From contig CM069445.1 of assembly GCA_035610835.1 (NCBI GenBank), positions 40,190,656 to 40,254,655 of the forward strand: a DNA stretch of 64,000 bases, given 5' to 3'. This DNA comes from Ophiura sarsii (Eukaryota > Echinodermata > Ophiuroidea > Amphilepidida > Ophiuridae). Under the pieces are notes generated by a model. The model was not told where the DNA came from and made no database searches. It worked only from the letters and a program-made list of their open reading frames with translations. The position numbers were made by a program, and so were the translations under genes. Of the stretch, positions 50,686-64,000 are shown in pieces (within the stretch, counting starts at the first letter, position 1; every line of letters begins with the position of its first letter).

Positions 50686-51058
50686 TTAAAGGCATATTAT
50701 GTGATCTTTAGCGCCCTCTATCATTGATTTTTACCATGAAAGCAAATTTGCTTGCAGATTTGCATTTTTGATCATAAATCATAAAGATCTAATTTACAGA
50801 TCGATACGATTCCTAATTACTTCAAAATCATGGTTTGAAAATAGATTGTACCGAGCGGTACAATATATTTTTTCAAATTTTACTCTAAATTCACTCTAAA
50901 ACTATGATTTTGAGGTTATTAGGAATTGTATCGCTCTGTAACTTGGAATATATTTATGATTTATGATCAGAAAAGTAAATCTGCAAGAAAATCTGCTTCC
51001 AATTTTTTTTCGAGGATTGAGGGTGTCCCCTGGAAAAGATCACATAATATACCTTTAA
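50686..51058. mobile_element. fold-back element, copy 2
   Basis: TTAAAGGCATATTATGTGAT at the left, TCACATAATATACCTTTAA at the right. Arms similar to 21345-21727, but the centre is ATTGTACCGAGCGGTACAAT. Confidence 0.88.
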
Positions 51059-54000
51059 ATATGGTATACTGCACCAAAAATGTAGTTAAATGTACCGATC
51101 TACAGGCAAGATTCAATGGTCTTCTATTCAGTGGGCTTCTATTATATAAGAATCACCAGGATAAATTACCTCTTTCCGAACAAGACTGTTTTCGTAATGT
51201 GAATGAAAACATGTACAAACATTGAATCATGCACTACATGTACTGAATCACACACTGCACACCTATGTAATTGACGTTATTTATATTTTTGCCATTTTCA
51301 AGAATTCAGTTGATGGGTGAACTAACACACCTTTTTCAAGGCTTTCTTAGCTACATCTTAAAAACAACAGGCACTTAATGTGTGAACTGGCCTATTATCG
51401 CTCTCAGACAACAAAACGTCAAAAGCATAATGATGATGACCTACAAAACTCTAGACATATGAATATGATCATGCTGAGGGCCTATTAATCCCCATTGTTG
51501 AATCACAGGCCAGTACAGAATTTAAAGCCTGTTTGTCCATCATGTTTGCTTGGATCAATAATTTAATAATGCTATTTAAAAGAGCAAAAGGACCCAGTAA
51601 TATAGGGATTGGAAGGGATTTTTAGGACTTATCTTCCATTCTTGGTTGAAATATCCTAAGCTCTTCGCTATTGTTGTACATTTGTAATGTTTTGATGAGA
51701 GCTTTGAAAAGGGTTTGTCACATGTCACAGGAGTCTGTTGGCCTAGAGGCTAGAATACAAATAGAGGCTATTGTAGTAAACAAAATATGCCATCAATTTT
51801 ATTCTTCCTTTCAATTTTTATTTTTTCCCCCTATAAATGTTCAAAAATTGCCAAAAAGTTTCATAAATGTGTAAAAAATGTTAAAACAATTAAATGAAAT
51901 GTTGATTTCAAAGTAAAAAAACCAAATCAAATGTTAAAAAAATTAATAACAAACCCTCATGAAAAATCTCCTATAACTCCAATAAGTGTTGGTCTTGCCT
52001 GTAGAACAATTTTTCCCTGAAAAATAAAAAACCCTCTAAAAGGCCTACAAAACATGAAGGCCTCAAAACAATAATTGTACCACAAACCATCATAGTTAGA
52101 AGACCCAGAGTCTAGAGAGCACCTACATAGAGTCCTAGACCATACATTTTGCAAATAAAAATATGTACACAGATTGTAACATACTGTACACTATGTATCT
52201 AGGTTTATTCATATGAATGGATGAACTTCGTTATAATTAATTCTGACTATGAATTTTTAATAATTTACATTCTGAAAGCTGGTGCCCTTGAATGAAAGGC
52301 GAACCATGCACTTAATTTACTGCGCATATCATTATCAGTGAAGAATTAGATCTATCTCGTCCGTCCACAGCAGTTATGTTTTATACGAGCAGCCTTTAGG
52401 ATATAATGTATTTATTTATCTCCCGAACATTCCATAAATGTAGAGGCACTAGGTAGCCTGATACAATAAGCTATGATATTATAAGTAGGTCTTGTTTGCT
52501 AATACAACATTGACAGGGTAAAGTCCACATTGCAGAAAAACAATAACTTTGTATTAAAAACGGAGTTATTAAGAGAGGGTCTGTACCGAGATGTTACTAG
52601 TTGGGTCTGGGAGGAAGTATTTTGTCAGATTAAAACAAAAGAATGTCACAGAAAAAAAAGGAAAAATATTAATGTGAAATGTGAATTGTGATTTAATTTG
52701 TGTGTAACCATCACGTTATAGAATACAAACTTCTTTTTGTTCAAATTGGACTGAATTTTTTGCAACTCTCAAACGAGATTAAAAATACAGATAAATTGTA
52801 TTGTACATTGTACTCATGTAGTCATATAATTTTACTCAAATGTTGCTTATAAATAAAGCTCTGATCCATAAGGACAAACCTTCCCCTCTTATCATGCTAA
52901 TAAATAGCAGCATTGACGCTGAAACCAGTATTGCTTTATCAAAATGAACTTCAGCGCTAGACTTCTAGACAAAGCATAAAGAAATGTTTCATATGAAATT
53001 TAAAAATTATGATATATGCACAGTGGGGGTAAATTTGAGTGTCAAGTGCATTTTGATTTGTAAAACCAACTGCAAGTCTAGTTGCGGACAGTCTCATTAC
53101 CAATGCCAATGCCATGCTAGAGAATGTGACAAGAGGTCATTTACACTTGGGAATGAGGTCATATGCTATTCATAGTGTAGATCAGATTGTTGATATATAT
53201 TTTTGATCTGATGCTGGTTCTCAAAAATGAAGGTTTACTGTAAAATCAGTAAGGTAATGGTAAAGCATGACATTATCAGTAAGGTAAGGTCTTAATTATT
53301 ACAACCATTTTTGTCTCTTTCAAAATTTGTATGCAAGAATGCAGATTTTGGAGACACATTTATTGGGAATGAGAAAGACATTTGAAGGAACTCAAGGTGA
53401 AGTAGGTTCTTCTATTAAAGGGCCAGAAGGGGGCGTTTTACTGGCTAGCAGCGAAGTAAGGTTAAATAGAGCTGCATATCTTTACATCTTGAGGGCCTGT
53501 ACATTCGAGTGTATTCGTTCAATCGATGTATGTACATGTATCCTTCATTTCTCTCAAATTAAAAAAAAATGTATTCAAGATTAATGAACATGAATTCTCA
53601 GAAAAACAAGGTCTCACAAAAGTAACAAAAGCCTGACATTTAATGCTGGGTTGGGATACATGAAGGATTTAAGCCTTTCTATTTCGTTTGTCTCATCAGG
53701 TTGTAGCAATTGTAAATCCCACCTTGTAACAGAGGTGCATCAAAGAGCCCCTGGGGTATATCACACCGTTCTGAACTTGAATTAGCCAACTTCAACATTT
53801 CATAAATCATAAATATATTACATGATCTGTGTTTTTCATCATGGAATTCATTCCGATAATGCAGTAAATCCACGGTCCACAGAATCCCCTCATGAGATGT
53901 AAAATGATGTTGCCAGGCTGCGCGTGTACGTGCTCTGTAAACTAAATACCTCAGTTTTGGTTGTGTATAAAACATGCACAGCATTTTTACAGCATGTTTC

Positions 54001-56892
54001 TGGGTAAAAATTGAGCGCGGTGGTCGGCTGTGTGAATGAATGAGTCACGGATAGCTAACTGGATTGGTTGGGGCAGTTAAAATTGAGGCTGGAAATTTGC
54101 TATTCGGTGCTTTTAACATTTTGCATTTTAAATTTATGTGCGCGGTTGTGTATTGGCATGTATATCGGTTGGACCAACATTGAAAAATGATGTCATCTTG
54201 AATTAATTGAATCTGCATCATTCGTAACCATAATTATAAAAACACCATCCACTACAAAAGTAATTTCTTATATTTATTACCTTTTTCCTTCCAATTTTAG
54301 GATACAAAATGGGCACACCTTAATTCAAGCAGTACGTTTAGCACATGCATACATAGGCTACATAATTGAGTAGCTTTCTTGCGATCCAGTTACAATGATA
54401 ACATTGATAAGTTAAAATTTATCTTTTTGAATATTGTAAACATATAGGTTGTTTTTTTCAAACTCGCATGATTAATTTTCCGCGCTTTGCTGATTTTTTA
54501 AAAACAAACTGTTTTGCATGTTTTAAAATTTGCGATTCGTAGGTTCATCGATACGCTTATGAAATACCTTTTATGTGTTATCATTTTTGCAATAGCCGAT
54601 TCGGGCGCGAAAAAGCGCAAAAAATATACATTAGCGCGAAAATGTCCACTTTTACAGTATTTATGCCTATGTTTTTAGACTCTTTCTTCATTGGATCGAA
54701 AACCCTCAATTTGAATCAATTATGGGTAAATGTAATGCTTTACATATTTATTTGAATTTAAAAACACTAAAAACATTAAAATTTAAATTATAATTTTTTT
54801 AATTTAAAAAAATGGTCATTTAAGTAACAGATAATGTATATCTATTTATAAGAAATGTGTTTGATAATTATAATTTTGTTATACAACTTTAATTTATTTA
54901 TCAAATAATTTTAAAAACAAACAGATTGTATATTTTCCAGATAAATACATAAGCCTGTTGAATTTATAAATTAGAGCATAAAAAGCATACAGTTATATAT
55001 TTTAAAGAAAACCCTTAGTATTTGAATAAAATATTGATATTTTTAACAATATTTTAGATAATTCACCATCAGATCAGTCTGCGACATGACAAAATGACGA
55101 ATGCTTGATCCAAATTCAACCAGTCAGAATTATAAACTGTGCGTGTTTATTTGCTTATAAATATTTTATTATCAATGTATCATGCATATAAGATGGATCG
55201 GCGGCGCTTATCGCAAACGCATAAATGAGTCACCAGGCTGGATGGATGGCTTTCAGCAATAAATTGAGTTTGTGAATTTGATTTATTTATCGTCACTTGT
55301 TGAATTCAACGGGTTTGAAAGGCGACTTATGTTGATTGCAATTACAATGGCTTGCATCAGTACAGTGAGCTGTTGATGTTGTTATCCTGCTATTCAGGGG
55401 TACTGAAGTGGAAAATAGACCTAAATCAGTGTTTATTTGTTTGTAAACGTGTTAGAAAAAGTGGCATTTATTGTTTGCAAATTGTGTCTGTTATAAATGT
55501 CATTCAAATAAAATGTACTTTGACTTCAGATTATCATGAATTGATAATGCTTAAATACATAAGTTGATGCATGCAGGCATAGCACATATATTTCTGGCAG
55601 GCATGATATTTTGTAGATATAAATCGGATATTTGTTTCATATTTTCAAATGTTAGGCAATATAGTCTGCTATTTGGTTAATATTTCAGGGACTTATAGAT
55701 TTTTTTACCTGATATGAATTTCATGCTGGCTTCCTGGTCAGTTTGCAATGCATGCGAGTGATCTTCAATCAGATCACCACGCATTGCTTGAAAACTTGCG
55801 AAATCAAATAACCGATCGGAGCGGACAGGTCAAGCCTGCGCAATGCGCACAGAATCCTATTAAACATTTTTGTTGTTGTTGAGAGGTTGATCATGGTTTA
55901 CTTTCATGCAAAATCAACCTCAAAGATGAGTGCGCATCAGATTTCATGGAAATGTAAAAAAAATGTTATATTTTCAAAAATGAAAATACCGTAAATATAC
56001 AATTCTTGGCCGTTTGGGCACACTGAACAGGATTTATTACACCGCCTAAGAGTAAAAGAAAAAAAGCACCCTTGTATGCAAATAATGAAAACAGGATCAT
56101 GAATAAATAGCTAAAATGGTGCCATGACATCATAATTCTCGATCTACAACACTAATTTCACCTGATACATGTTTACCTAACGGGCCTATCTGAGTCAGTT
56201 CACAGCGCTGGAGCGTATAGAGATGGCGCTGGAAAACCGACAACGGATAGACATTAATAGTGAAGAACATCGTGTAAGCCCATTGGCTCTGATCTTGTTA
56301 TCAGATCCGAGTCTATTCAGCGCTAGATAAACGGACTTATGGGCAATTTTGGCCAACGGCAGTGCATAGCAATATCTTTTAATAATTTTTTTTGCAAAAA
56401 AATGAATGGGTCTTTCTACACCGGGCTGCGATAAGAGAAGCATAATAATGGGACAAACTGGCCGAGGTAGTAGTCATTTTATCCTATGACCGAACATTTC
56501 CGCTTGTTACATCTATTCAAAAGCTGACCCGACTGTTCAGCATGCTACTTAAGCATGTCGTATGCAGTAGCGTGACTGAAGACTACGCACCATGACGGCT
56601 AATGTATGGGAAATTGAAATTTTGAATAGAAAAGGAAAGGCTAATGATTTTTATGGGTAAGAGAGAAGCGAGGAAGTCATATTTGTGTATCAGCAGTTAA
56701 TAAAAGACAATAGTATGGATACAACCCAATCTAACTTTATGCTTCACCTTTGTACACAATTGCAGAAACGTTCGCTTAATATTGGGGACAAAAATCGGGT
56801 ATCCCAAAAATGGATATCTGATCTGAATGCCCTCTTGCAACCATATTGGCCTAGCAGCCTTATTTTATCTTACGAACCAATCAATGTTTGCC

Positions 56893-57105
56893 GCTATTTT
56901 AAACCAGAAAATGAATATCAACAACAATTTTTTAAACATTTTGACAAATGAAAATATTTTGGGGAAATTTAAGGAAAAAAGGTTAACTTAGAAACCAACA
57001 TTCTGCTGTCATTTTAAACCACAAATCGAATATCAACAACAATTGTTTGAAATTAAGTTAAATGTGAAAATATTTTGGTGAAATTTAAGAAGAAAAATGT
57101 AAATT
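56893..57105 (+). repeat. about 112-bp tandem duplication
   Basis: AATATCAACAACAATT and TGAAAATATTTTGG occur twice in the same order. An 88-codon ORF (56685-56951) ends inside and is not supported. Confidence 0.6.
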
Positions 57106-60100
57106 GATCACAGTAGTCGATTACATACGTAGGCTTCAAAAGGTAGTCTTCACACCAGGTCAGGAAAATACGAGTCTGGAATCCAGGAACCTCCTTGCAT
57201 GGAAGATTTTTGGTATTGGGAGGCAACTTTTAAGCCAAAAAACAAAGAAATACATAACAATATTGTAGGTAGATTTTTGAAGGGAAATGTTGAACTTGCT
57301 CAGATTTCCCCCCAGCCCTGTCGGTTTAAAAAAGACACCCATTTCATATTGATTGCGTAGCAATTCCTGAACCACATCTTATCCCAGCCCTCCAACATTG
57401 AGTGGGTTTTTAAAATTTAAATGGCACTATATTTCAGTAGTAAAGTTGTATAATCGAGAATGTAGACCTGCAATCTCTTGGGATTATGTATTTACTTTGT
57501 TTGTATAGCGTTGTTGTGGAAATGAAATCTATACGTTTGTTGCAAAGCATTCCTGTTTACTGTATGATATTTGAAGCGAAACAGGAGAGAATACCGCATA
57601 GCACAGGTAACAATGGTCATAATGGCTTCCGAAATTAATTTTGCTCCCATGGAGCTAGTGAACTTGTCTGGATTTTAATTCCGCTTGGCTACCCTAGAAT
57701 GGCTTTTTACTAGTACAATCTACCACACGCCAAGATCATACATAGAAAGTTATTTAATGTGTGTTTTATATGTATTTTCCTTTTAATTCATCATCATCAA
57801 TGACCCCTAAATAATGAATGAAGTTGGTAGTATTTTTCTACACTCTGAGACAAAACTTGTAACTTGTGGTTGGGTAGACTTGGAAGGAAGCAATGAGTTG
57901 GGAAAACAATAATTTGATTTGCATTTTTTGAAAGATTTACTGTCTGGAAGCTGTTCAGGTTAAAAATAATATCACATTTTACAATAAGATAGCAACAATT
58001 CCCCTTCTATCAGAGAGAATTTCCCTCTAATTTGTTATATTTTTTTCTGAACTTAGATTTCTCTCAAAATTCCAAAACTTCTTGTAAGAAGCATTCTAAA
58101 TTGCAGGTTTTTACCACAACTGGCTAGAGAAGGAAAGAACAAAGAATCGCAAAATGTAGCGGCACACCTTTAAAATCAAGAACTCATAAAATGACTCCTG
58201 CCATAATAATAACAACAATACAGAATTGAATTGAAATTGAAGAAAGGTGTAATTTTACATGAAACCAGCACACTCACTGTTTTATATAGTACTCTCAGCA
58301 TTAATTTTGATCTTCTTAAATAATATTGAAAGTTGAAACGGCAAATAAAGCTTAATACTATCCTTGAATTTAAAGTTCGGCTGTCAGTGTTTTCTTGTAT
58401 TATATTTTTGATGAAAACTATATTGATATGCACAACACAGAATTGCTGATGTTGAATTTGTAAGCAAAAAGCGAGGTTATGTCAGCGGCGAAACCTGTCA
58501 GCAGTTTGCCTGGGATAACATCTTTCGCATACAGTGAACGGAATGGTTGCTTTCCAATCGATTTACAATTCAGAGTTGTCCACCGCCTTCTTGCCAGTAC
58601 TTATCTGCCTTTTAAATTAAACCTCTTATATACTCTTTTCTATTTCTATACTCAATTTTGTAATAGTCAATGTACTAATTTGAAGAAACAACCGACACAC
58701 AAATTCAGTTATAATTTTGCAGGGACAATTTCCAACAATACACTGTGTTTACAATTAAATACTATCAAAATCTGATCAACATTGTAGAATGTAGACACAT
58801 AATTGTTGTGTACATTGTACATAGATACAATTAACAGTGTTGTGCCGACTCAAGTAAATGACTTGACTTAATGTTATGTTTTTATTTTGTTTTGGAACTC
58901 AAGAGTTAGTGACTTGGTCACAACGCTGACAATTAGGTACAGATGTGGTGATTTGGGGATATTTCCGACATGAATTCTGTGAAAATTACAAACATTTTAT
59001 TAATGTTCTTCTGAATTCCTGATGAAACTATTCCCTGATGCTGTTTTCTGCAATGTTTTCAACATTCTATAGGCACTTTTGTTGCACCTCAGTTAAAGGT
59101 GTTTAGTCAGATCACAGTTGTAGTAATAATGTCATAGTTTAAAACAATAATTTTTGGAGTCAATTGTACACACATGTCAGTCATATTACATGAATTGTAC
59201 ACATCACATTATGGGAAGAAATTGCCAATTGTACTTCAAGTTTTCAGATCTTGATTGTTTAGAAATTGTATTGACATTAAATGAAGCGGTACACAATAAT
59301 GTGAATGGGTAAGTATGTGTGTGTATTAGTTATAGATCAATGGATAAGTGCACCCAGGTAATGGATTTGAAACATTTAATCCTTAGATAACAATAATTTT
59401 GATAATGTCAATGTCGTATATCAAACAACCAAATTTTGAAATTATCCGACATCAATACCTAGAGATTTCTCATGATCCGTTCTGCTATATAAATGATAAT
59501 TGCGCCGAGGGAACAAACGTATGAGTACAAAATCAACTCTCTATGCCCTTTTGAGGATTGTTAAAAGAACCGATCATCCCGCTTGATTGCACAAACAAAA
59601 AGCCAATAATTTGACAGCCTCTAGCGGTTTCCTTTGTTGCTTTGCCTATTATTATTATTGACGGCAATATTAGAAATCTATGCGGGGTGTTATCAGTAAG
59701 CAGCACTGTATCGGCTTCAGATAAGTTTGTTCTCATTGTATCAAAATGCCTATGATGATTGTTGTATCCTAGCGCGGAAGTCCATAGGCCTTCAGCACTG
59801 TAAATGGTATATTATGCGTTAGGAGAGATGTACCCCAAAAAGTTACAGGGGAAAATGTTACAGGTGAAAATGAACTTACACATTTTGCACTTTGCAAACA
59901 ATTGTACGTACACACAATTTCATACTTTTTGTCAAATTCCTCAAAACATTTCCTTTTTTTTGTTGACAAATTGTTAAATTTTCAAAAATAGCAATGTTCT
60001 AGAATTAAAAAAAGACTAAAATAATGATGCAAATTTGGAGTTTGAAAAGAGGTTATTCATTACTGTAAAGTAAGTTAATACTGAGGTGATTGGCAACACT

Positions 60101-62142
60101 TAAAATGCTTGTAAAATTTACTTGTTTTACAGTTAAATAGGTATTTTAACTCTTGCCAACCAACCAGTGCCAACTCCCGAACTTACAACTTATACAAGGG
60201 CAGATCATGAAGCTACATCGATCAATGAAGCTAGAGGATCAATTAATTTTAAAGTGGGCATGGGCCTATAAAGTGGACACTGGTTTCTGTGGGAAAAAGT
60301 TGAGCCTATTTTGTGGCATCCCTATTATTTAAACCAGAAAAGTGGCGATATAAACCAACCTATACCCACTACCCCAATCGGCATTGATTGGTGATCTATT
60401 ATGATAAAATGATGATCAATAAAATATTTTATTGGATTTTCAAACTTGTACAATACAAACTATTTTATGACGATTGATGTTCGGCATTCAGAGTCATAAA
60501 GACACCTTTGTAAACAACTGACGGGTCATTTGCAATCCCATGGTTGATTAGATAAATGGTAAATATAGTCTGGTTGAATCAAAATGAAAGGCCATGAAAT
60601 TTAAAGAATTGAGGCTGAGCATTAATTAATTAAACAATGTGGCTTTGTAATTAAAGGCCAAGTGTTGTTCAGAATTTTAGTTGCAGTGTCCCAACTTTTG
60701 AGAGAAATAAGCCCAGTTGTTGCGTTAGTTGAACAGGTAGTAGCTTTTGCAATGATTTAATATTCAACATTTCATGTTGATGCACAAAATGTGCATAATG
60801 AAAGCTTCTGCTGGTTTCAACCAAGGCTCAAAATACACGGGGCGAAGGGTGATTAGCCCCCAGTTTTCACAAATTAGCCACCGCCTGAGAAAATGTTGGC
60901 CTATGGTAAAATAAACTAAAGGGGCGATTTTTGGCTGAATTTGCTCAAAATAGCCCTCATATCCCAAAAAGTATTTCAACCCCTGGTTTCAAAGTTCATA
61001 ATATTAGCCTAAATTTTAAAAATACTAGTAAACAATTTCTTGTTCACACTTCAAATGAAGAGGATGTCTTTATTATTTTTGTTACCATTCATTTAAATGC
61101 AAAATCTCCCTTGCTTAAATTTTGAGTGACATGGAACACTTTCTCATTTAGAAGTAACGAACGCTGTTCTGTCGGTTAATCATTATTTTTCTCCCTAATT
61201 CTGGACTCACGCAGGATTTCCTCAGGCCTCAGGTTATTTCTGCACGCTTTCGTAGTAGTGTGGCATTATTGTATTTGGAGGTTTCAAAAAACAGAATACC
61301 CGAAAAAAACCTCACGTTTGTGACATTATGGATTCGTCCTAAATCTAAATACCAAATAAATACAAAATGGGGAGTTTTAATTGAGCCATAGCTTATCCTA
61401 CAGGCTCTTACTATTGAATAACTCGGTTTACCGGCACTCACTGTATTGTAAAACTTCTGAATTTGACAGGGTTTGTAATTTGCTAATATGGTGGAGAGTG
61501 CAAGATACATTGTAGATTCGCTAAATTAAATTCAATGCAAATTATCTATGCAAATTTATGGTAATATTTTGATTTAAAATGCTGAAAATCAATTAATTTA
61601 ATATCCACTAAATTTTTGCAAAAATAAGAACCTGCAAAGTTTGGTTGACTTGTATAGCTACGTATACCCCATGGGCTGACAGGCGCTCTGTTGCTTTGCG
61701 CTCAATTTAAGAGTTTTTTTCTTTGTCATGAATAATTCAGAAGGTCAGTTCGTCTAAAGTGGTCTAAACAGTCAATAAATCTCTATATAAAATTAGTTTG
61801 AGCAAATTGGGTGCCAACCTCTTCATTCGTTACACATTTGTCTTATTTAGGTTGACCTGGTCTCGGCTAATTTGGTTTGTGAATACTTGATACAATTTGC
61901 AGAATGAGGTCTTCTGTGCTACAGTAACACGGTGTATGTCAATAGTGACACGCTGATTAAAAAAGTACTTTGTAAATTGTCAAATTAATTTTAAAATCAG
62001 ATAAATTCGGTGCAGACAATTATAAGCAGTAAATCGGGTCTGGACAAAATGGAATACAGAAAGCTTATTTGAGGAAAATAACTGCTTTTTATGAAAAACA
62101 AAGCACCCATGATGGTGATAATAAATTGTTTATTATGCATTA

Positions 62143-62169
62143 TTGATCAACATATCATATGTTGATCAA
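62143..62169. repeat. 27-bp palindrome
   Basis: TTGATCAACATAT, centre C, ATATGTTGATCAA: perfect over 13-bp arms. Confidence 0.85.
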
Positions 62170-64000
62170 GAATGTAAAAAAAAAGTTTACATATTAGTAA
62201 AAAGAAATACAATTCTTGTCTCAAAAAGGTCAAATATGAAAAGAAAGCCCAAACAACTATTGTAAGTCTCTGATTGGCAAAATATTTGACACCTTCAAAA
62301 TGTCAACCAATTGGCAGGTACTTCTCATGAGGTTAAATTTGGGAAATTACAAAGTTAGGTTTTTCTTATAATTATGTAGATAAGGCTATATTAACAAAAT
62401 CATTTGTTTCAAAGCTCCCGCGCGCATTCATTAATTGATGCGCGTTAGAAAAAGAAGATTTTTATTTCTTTAATTTTATTATTTTTTATTTTTTCAAAAA
62501 AAGAGAGAAAAAAATCCCAAAATGTCACAGATTTTTCAGATTTTCATTGATCACATCATTTTAAATACAAAAGGTCACTTTTACAAGGATTTCAATATTT
62601 TATATTTAAACAAAAAAACAAAAAACCTGAAAAAAACTGCATTCCGCATTAGGTTTTGAAAAACTGAAGAGCTTTAAGACAAAAGATTTGTTTAATATAG
62701 CCTAAATGCAAAACACAAAAATGTCTACTGACTAGAAACTTTTAGATAGCCTTAGAAGACGCCTGTAAATGTGTGCATTTCTATTTTATTTTATTTATTT
62801 ATGCTTTCTTTATTGAGGGTAATATCAAGTTGCCCTTTTACCGATACGATAACTTGATTGCAGGTTAAGAGTGATCAGACGATATGTGTTAACCAGTTTG
62901 AACGCATTAAAACCAAGCTGAGATGCATTTAGCACAGTGTTATATGATGCATTTAAAATGGATTGTCAAGTTTTTACCGAGGTTTACATGCATAACGCTT
63001 TACAGTCAGCAACATTTTGTGCCGTATAACATTGTTCCATTTTATGATAAGTAGGCTTATAATTTGCTTGCCTTGTACAATTTATAAAATCTATAATAGC
63101 ACATACACAGCCAATCCAGAATTCCACAAATTTCACTTATTGTACAGCTTTAGAATGCTGTAAATTTGACATCGTAAATAACCTGATTAATTACAGCACT
63201 GTAATTATTACCCAACTTGGTGTGTGTTTAATAGTAGATGATTGTCTATGTCGGGGTGAGTGAGAGGTGTCCTACTGTGAAAGTGGTGTATATCTGGTGT
63301 GTAGGGTAGAGCTCTGCCATATAAATCATCACTAAAATGGTCACTGTCGATGAGTGCTATTTAAAAACTGAATCTCTTACATTGATTTCTCAACAGGCAT
63401 GTGCACTTAGGAATTATGTTTTGCATACGAACTGCTGACCACAAAATATTGTGGTTGAAAAGAAAGCTGCCACCACTGAGGCTAAGCAAGTTTTAGATTT
63501 TGTGGTTTTCAACTGACTGTCTGGCCTAAGAATTTAAGGGACCAATCTGTAACATTTTGTTGTTGGCATCAAAGATAGTAAAATACATTAGAAATGTCTT
63601 CATTTTAACACATTCGCGGGTTGTTATTTTCGCGAACACATACTGTTTTGTGAAATCAGCTAAAATAAACAAATGTCAGCGTTATACAGTATTGGATAAC
63701 TCCAAAGATTTATCCACACTGTTGGAGAGATGTTGCCAATTTGCCTGCATCTTTTGACCGAAAAATTCAATTTGCTATTCGCTGAAAAAACACCACATAC
63801 ACACAAAAACAAGAAACAACCGCCCCCCTCCCCCAATAAAAAGACACACAAAAAAAGAATGAATTTTTAAATTAATTTGCATAAGATTTTAAACAATTGG
63901 TTTGTTCACCTATTATATGTTGTGTTGCAAAGAATAATTTTGATTGCAAAATTGTATTGTTGCGATAGTATTTGTTATTTGATGAATTAAAAAAAAAAAG

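Larger units (their letters stand above)
45846..64000. other. CELSR intron 2 (probable), no exon found
   Basis: 18.2 kb with repeats and no recognisable coding exon on either strand. The next CELSR exons (after EC9, toward the EGF/LamG block) must be beyond the window. Only repeats and AT-rich sequence seen from 51100 to 64000, apart from items listed. Confidence 0.65.

Noticed and set aside
53327..53584. 85-codon ORF in the CELSR intron
   Set aside because: No match to the expected CELSR segments after EC9 and no splice-site support.
56685..56951. 88-codon ORF
   Set aside because: No known family; its end lies in a tandem duplication.

Overview
The window is animal (metazoan) nuclear DNA. 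It has spliced genes with GT-AG introns, an AT-rich background, and a dense load of small inverted-repeat elements, minisatellites and long C or G runs. The two host genes and the repeat style suggest a marine invertebrate, probably a deuterostome such as a hemichordate or echinoderm, but no sequence here settles the taxon. Only about 5.6 kb of host coding sequence is recognisable. The rest is intron, intergenic DNA and repeats.

Region 1 (1-33799, + strand) holds the last 13 exons (633 codons) of a gene whose 5' end lies off the window. The predicted product has an acidic N-terminal part, a complete pleckstrin-homology (PH) domain, then a complete actin/actin-related-protein fold ending at a stop at 33797-33799. 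All exon joins keep frame. I know of no standard ARP class (Arp1-Arp11) with an N-terminal PH domain. The actin part keeps the adenosine-side GGTT motif but has changes in the phosphate loops. This is the most interesting coding feature of the window.

The 17-kb intron of that gene carries a recent, complete LTR retrotransposon (15030-19339). It has 453-bp LTRs with no difference seen by eye, a 5-bp target duplication, an 18-nt primer-binding site matching the 3' end of tRNA-Leu, one ORF with a protease-like domain lacking the catalytic Asp, a 90-bp in-frame tandem repeat, and an orphan RNase H tail. It is a non-autonomous deletion derivative of a Ty3/Gypsy-type element. The other introns hold MITE-like elements, a 615-bp near-perfect palindrome, fold-back elements, a minisatellite rich in AGGTCA direct repeats, and 20-22-bp minisatellites.

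Region 2 (33800-39884) is 3' UTR-like and intergenic DNA, with a tandem repeat that copies the end of the coding sequence and several MITEs.

Region 3 (39885-45845, + strand) is the 5' part of a CELSR/Flamingo (Starry night) atypical cadherin gene. One 2.9-kb exon and a second 765-bp exon encode the signal peptide, N-terminal region and nine cadherin repeats. The intron between them holds a 68-bp, 11-copy satellite. From 45846 to 64000 I find no further exon: this looks like a first-rate long CELSR intron filled with repeats, and the EGF/LamG/GAIN/7TM part should lie downstream. The two genes are co-oriented; nothing in the sequence links their functions.
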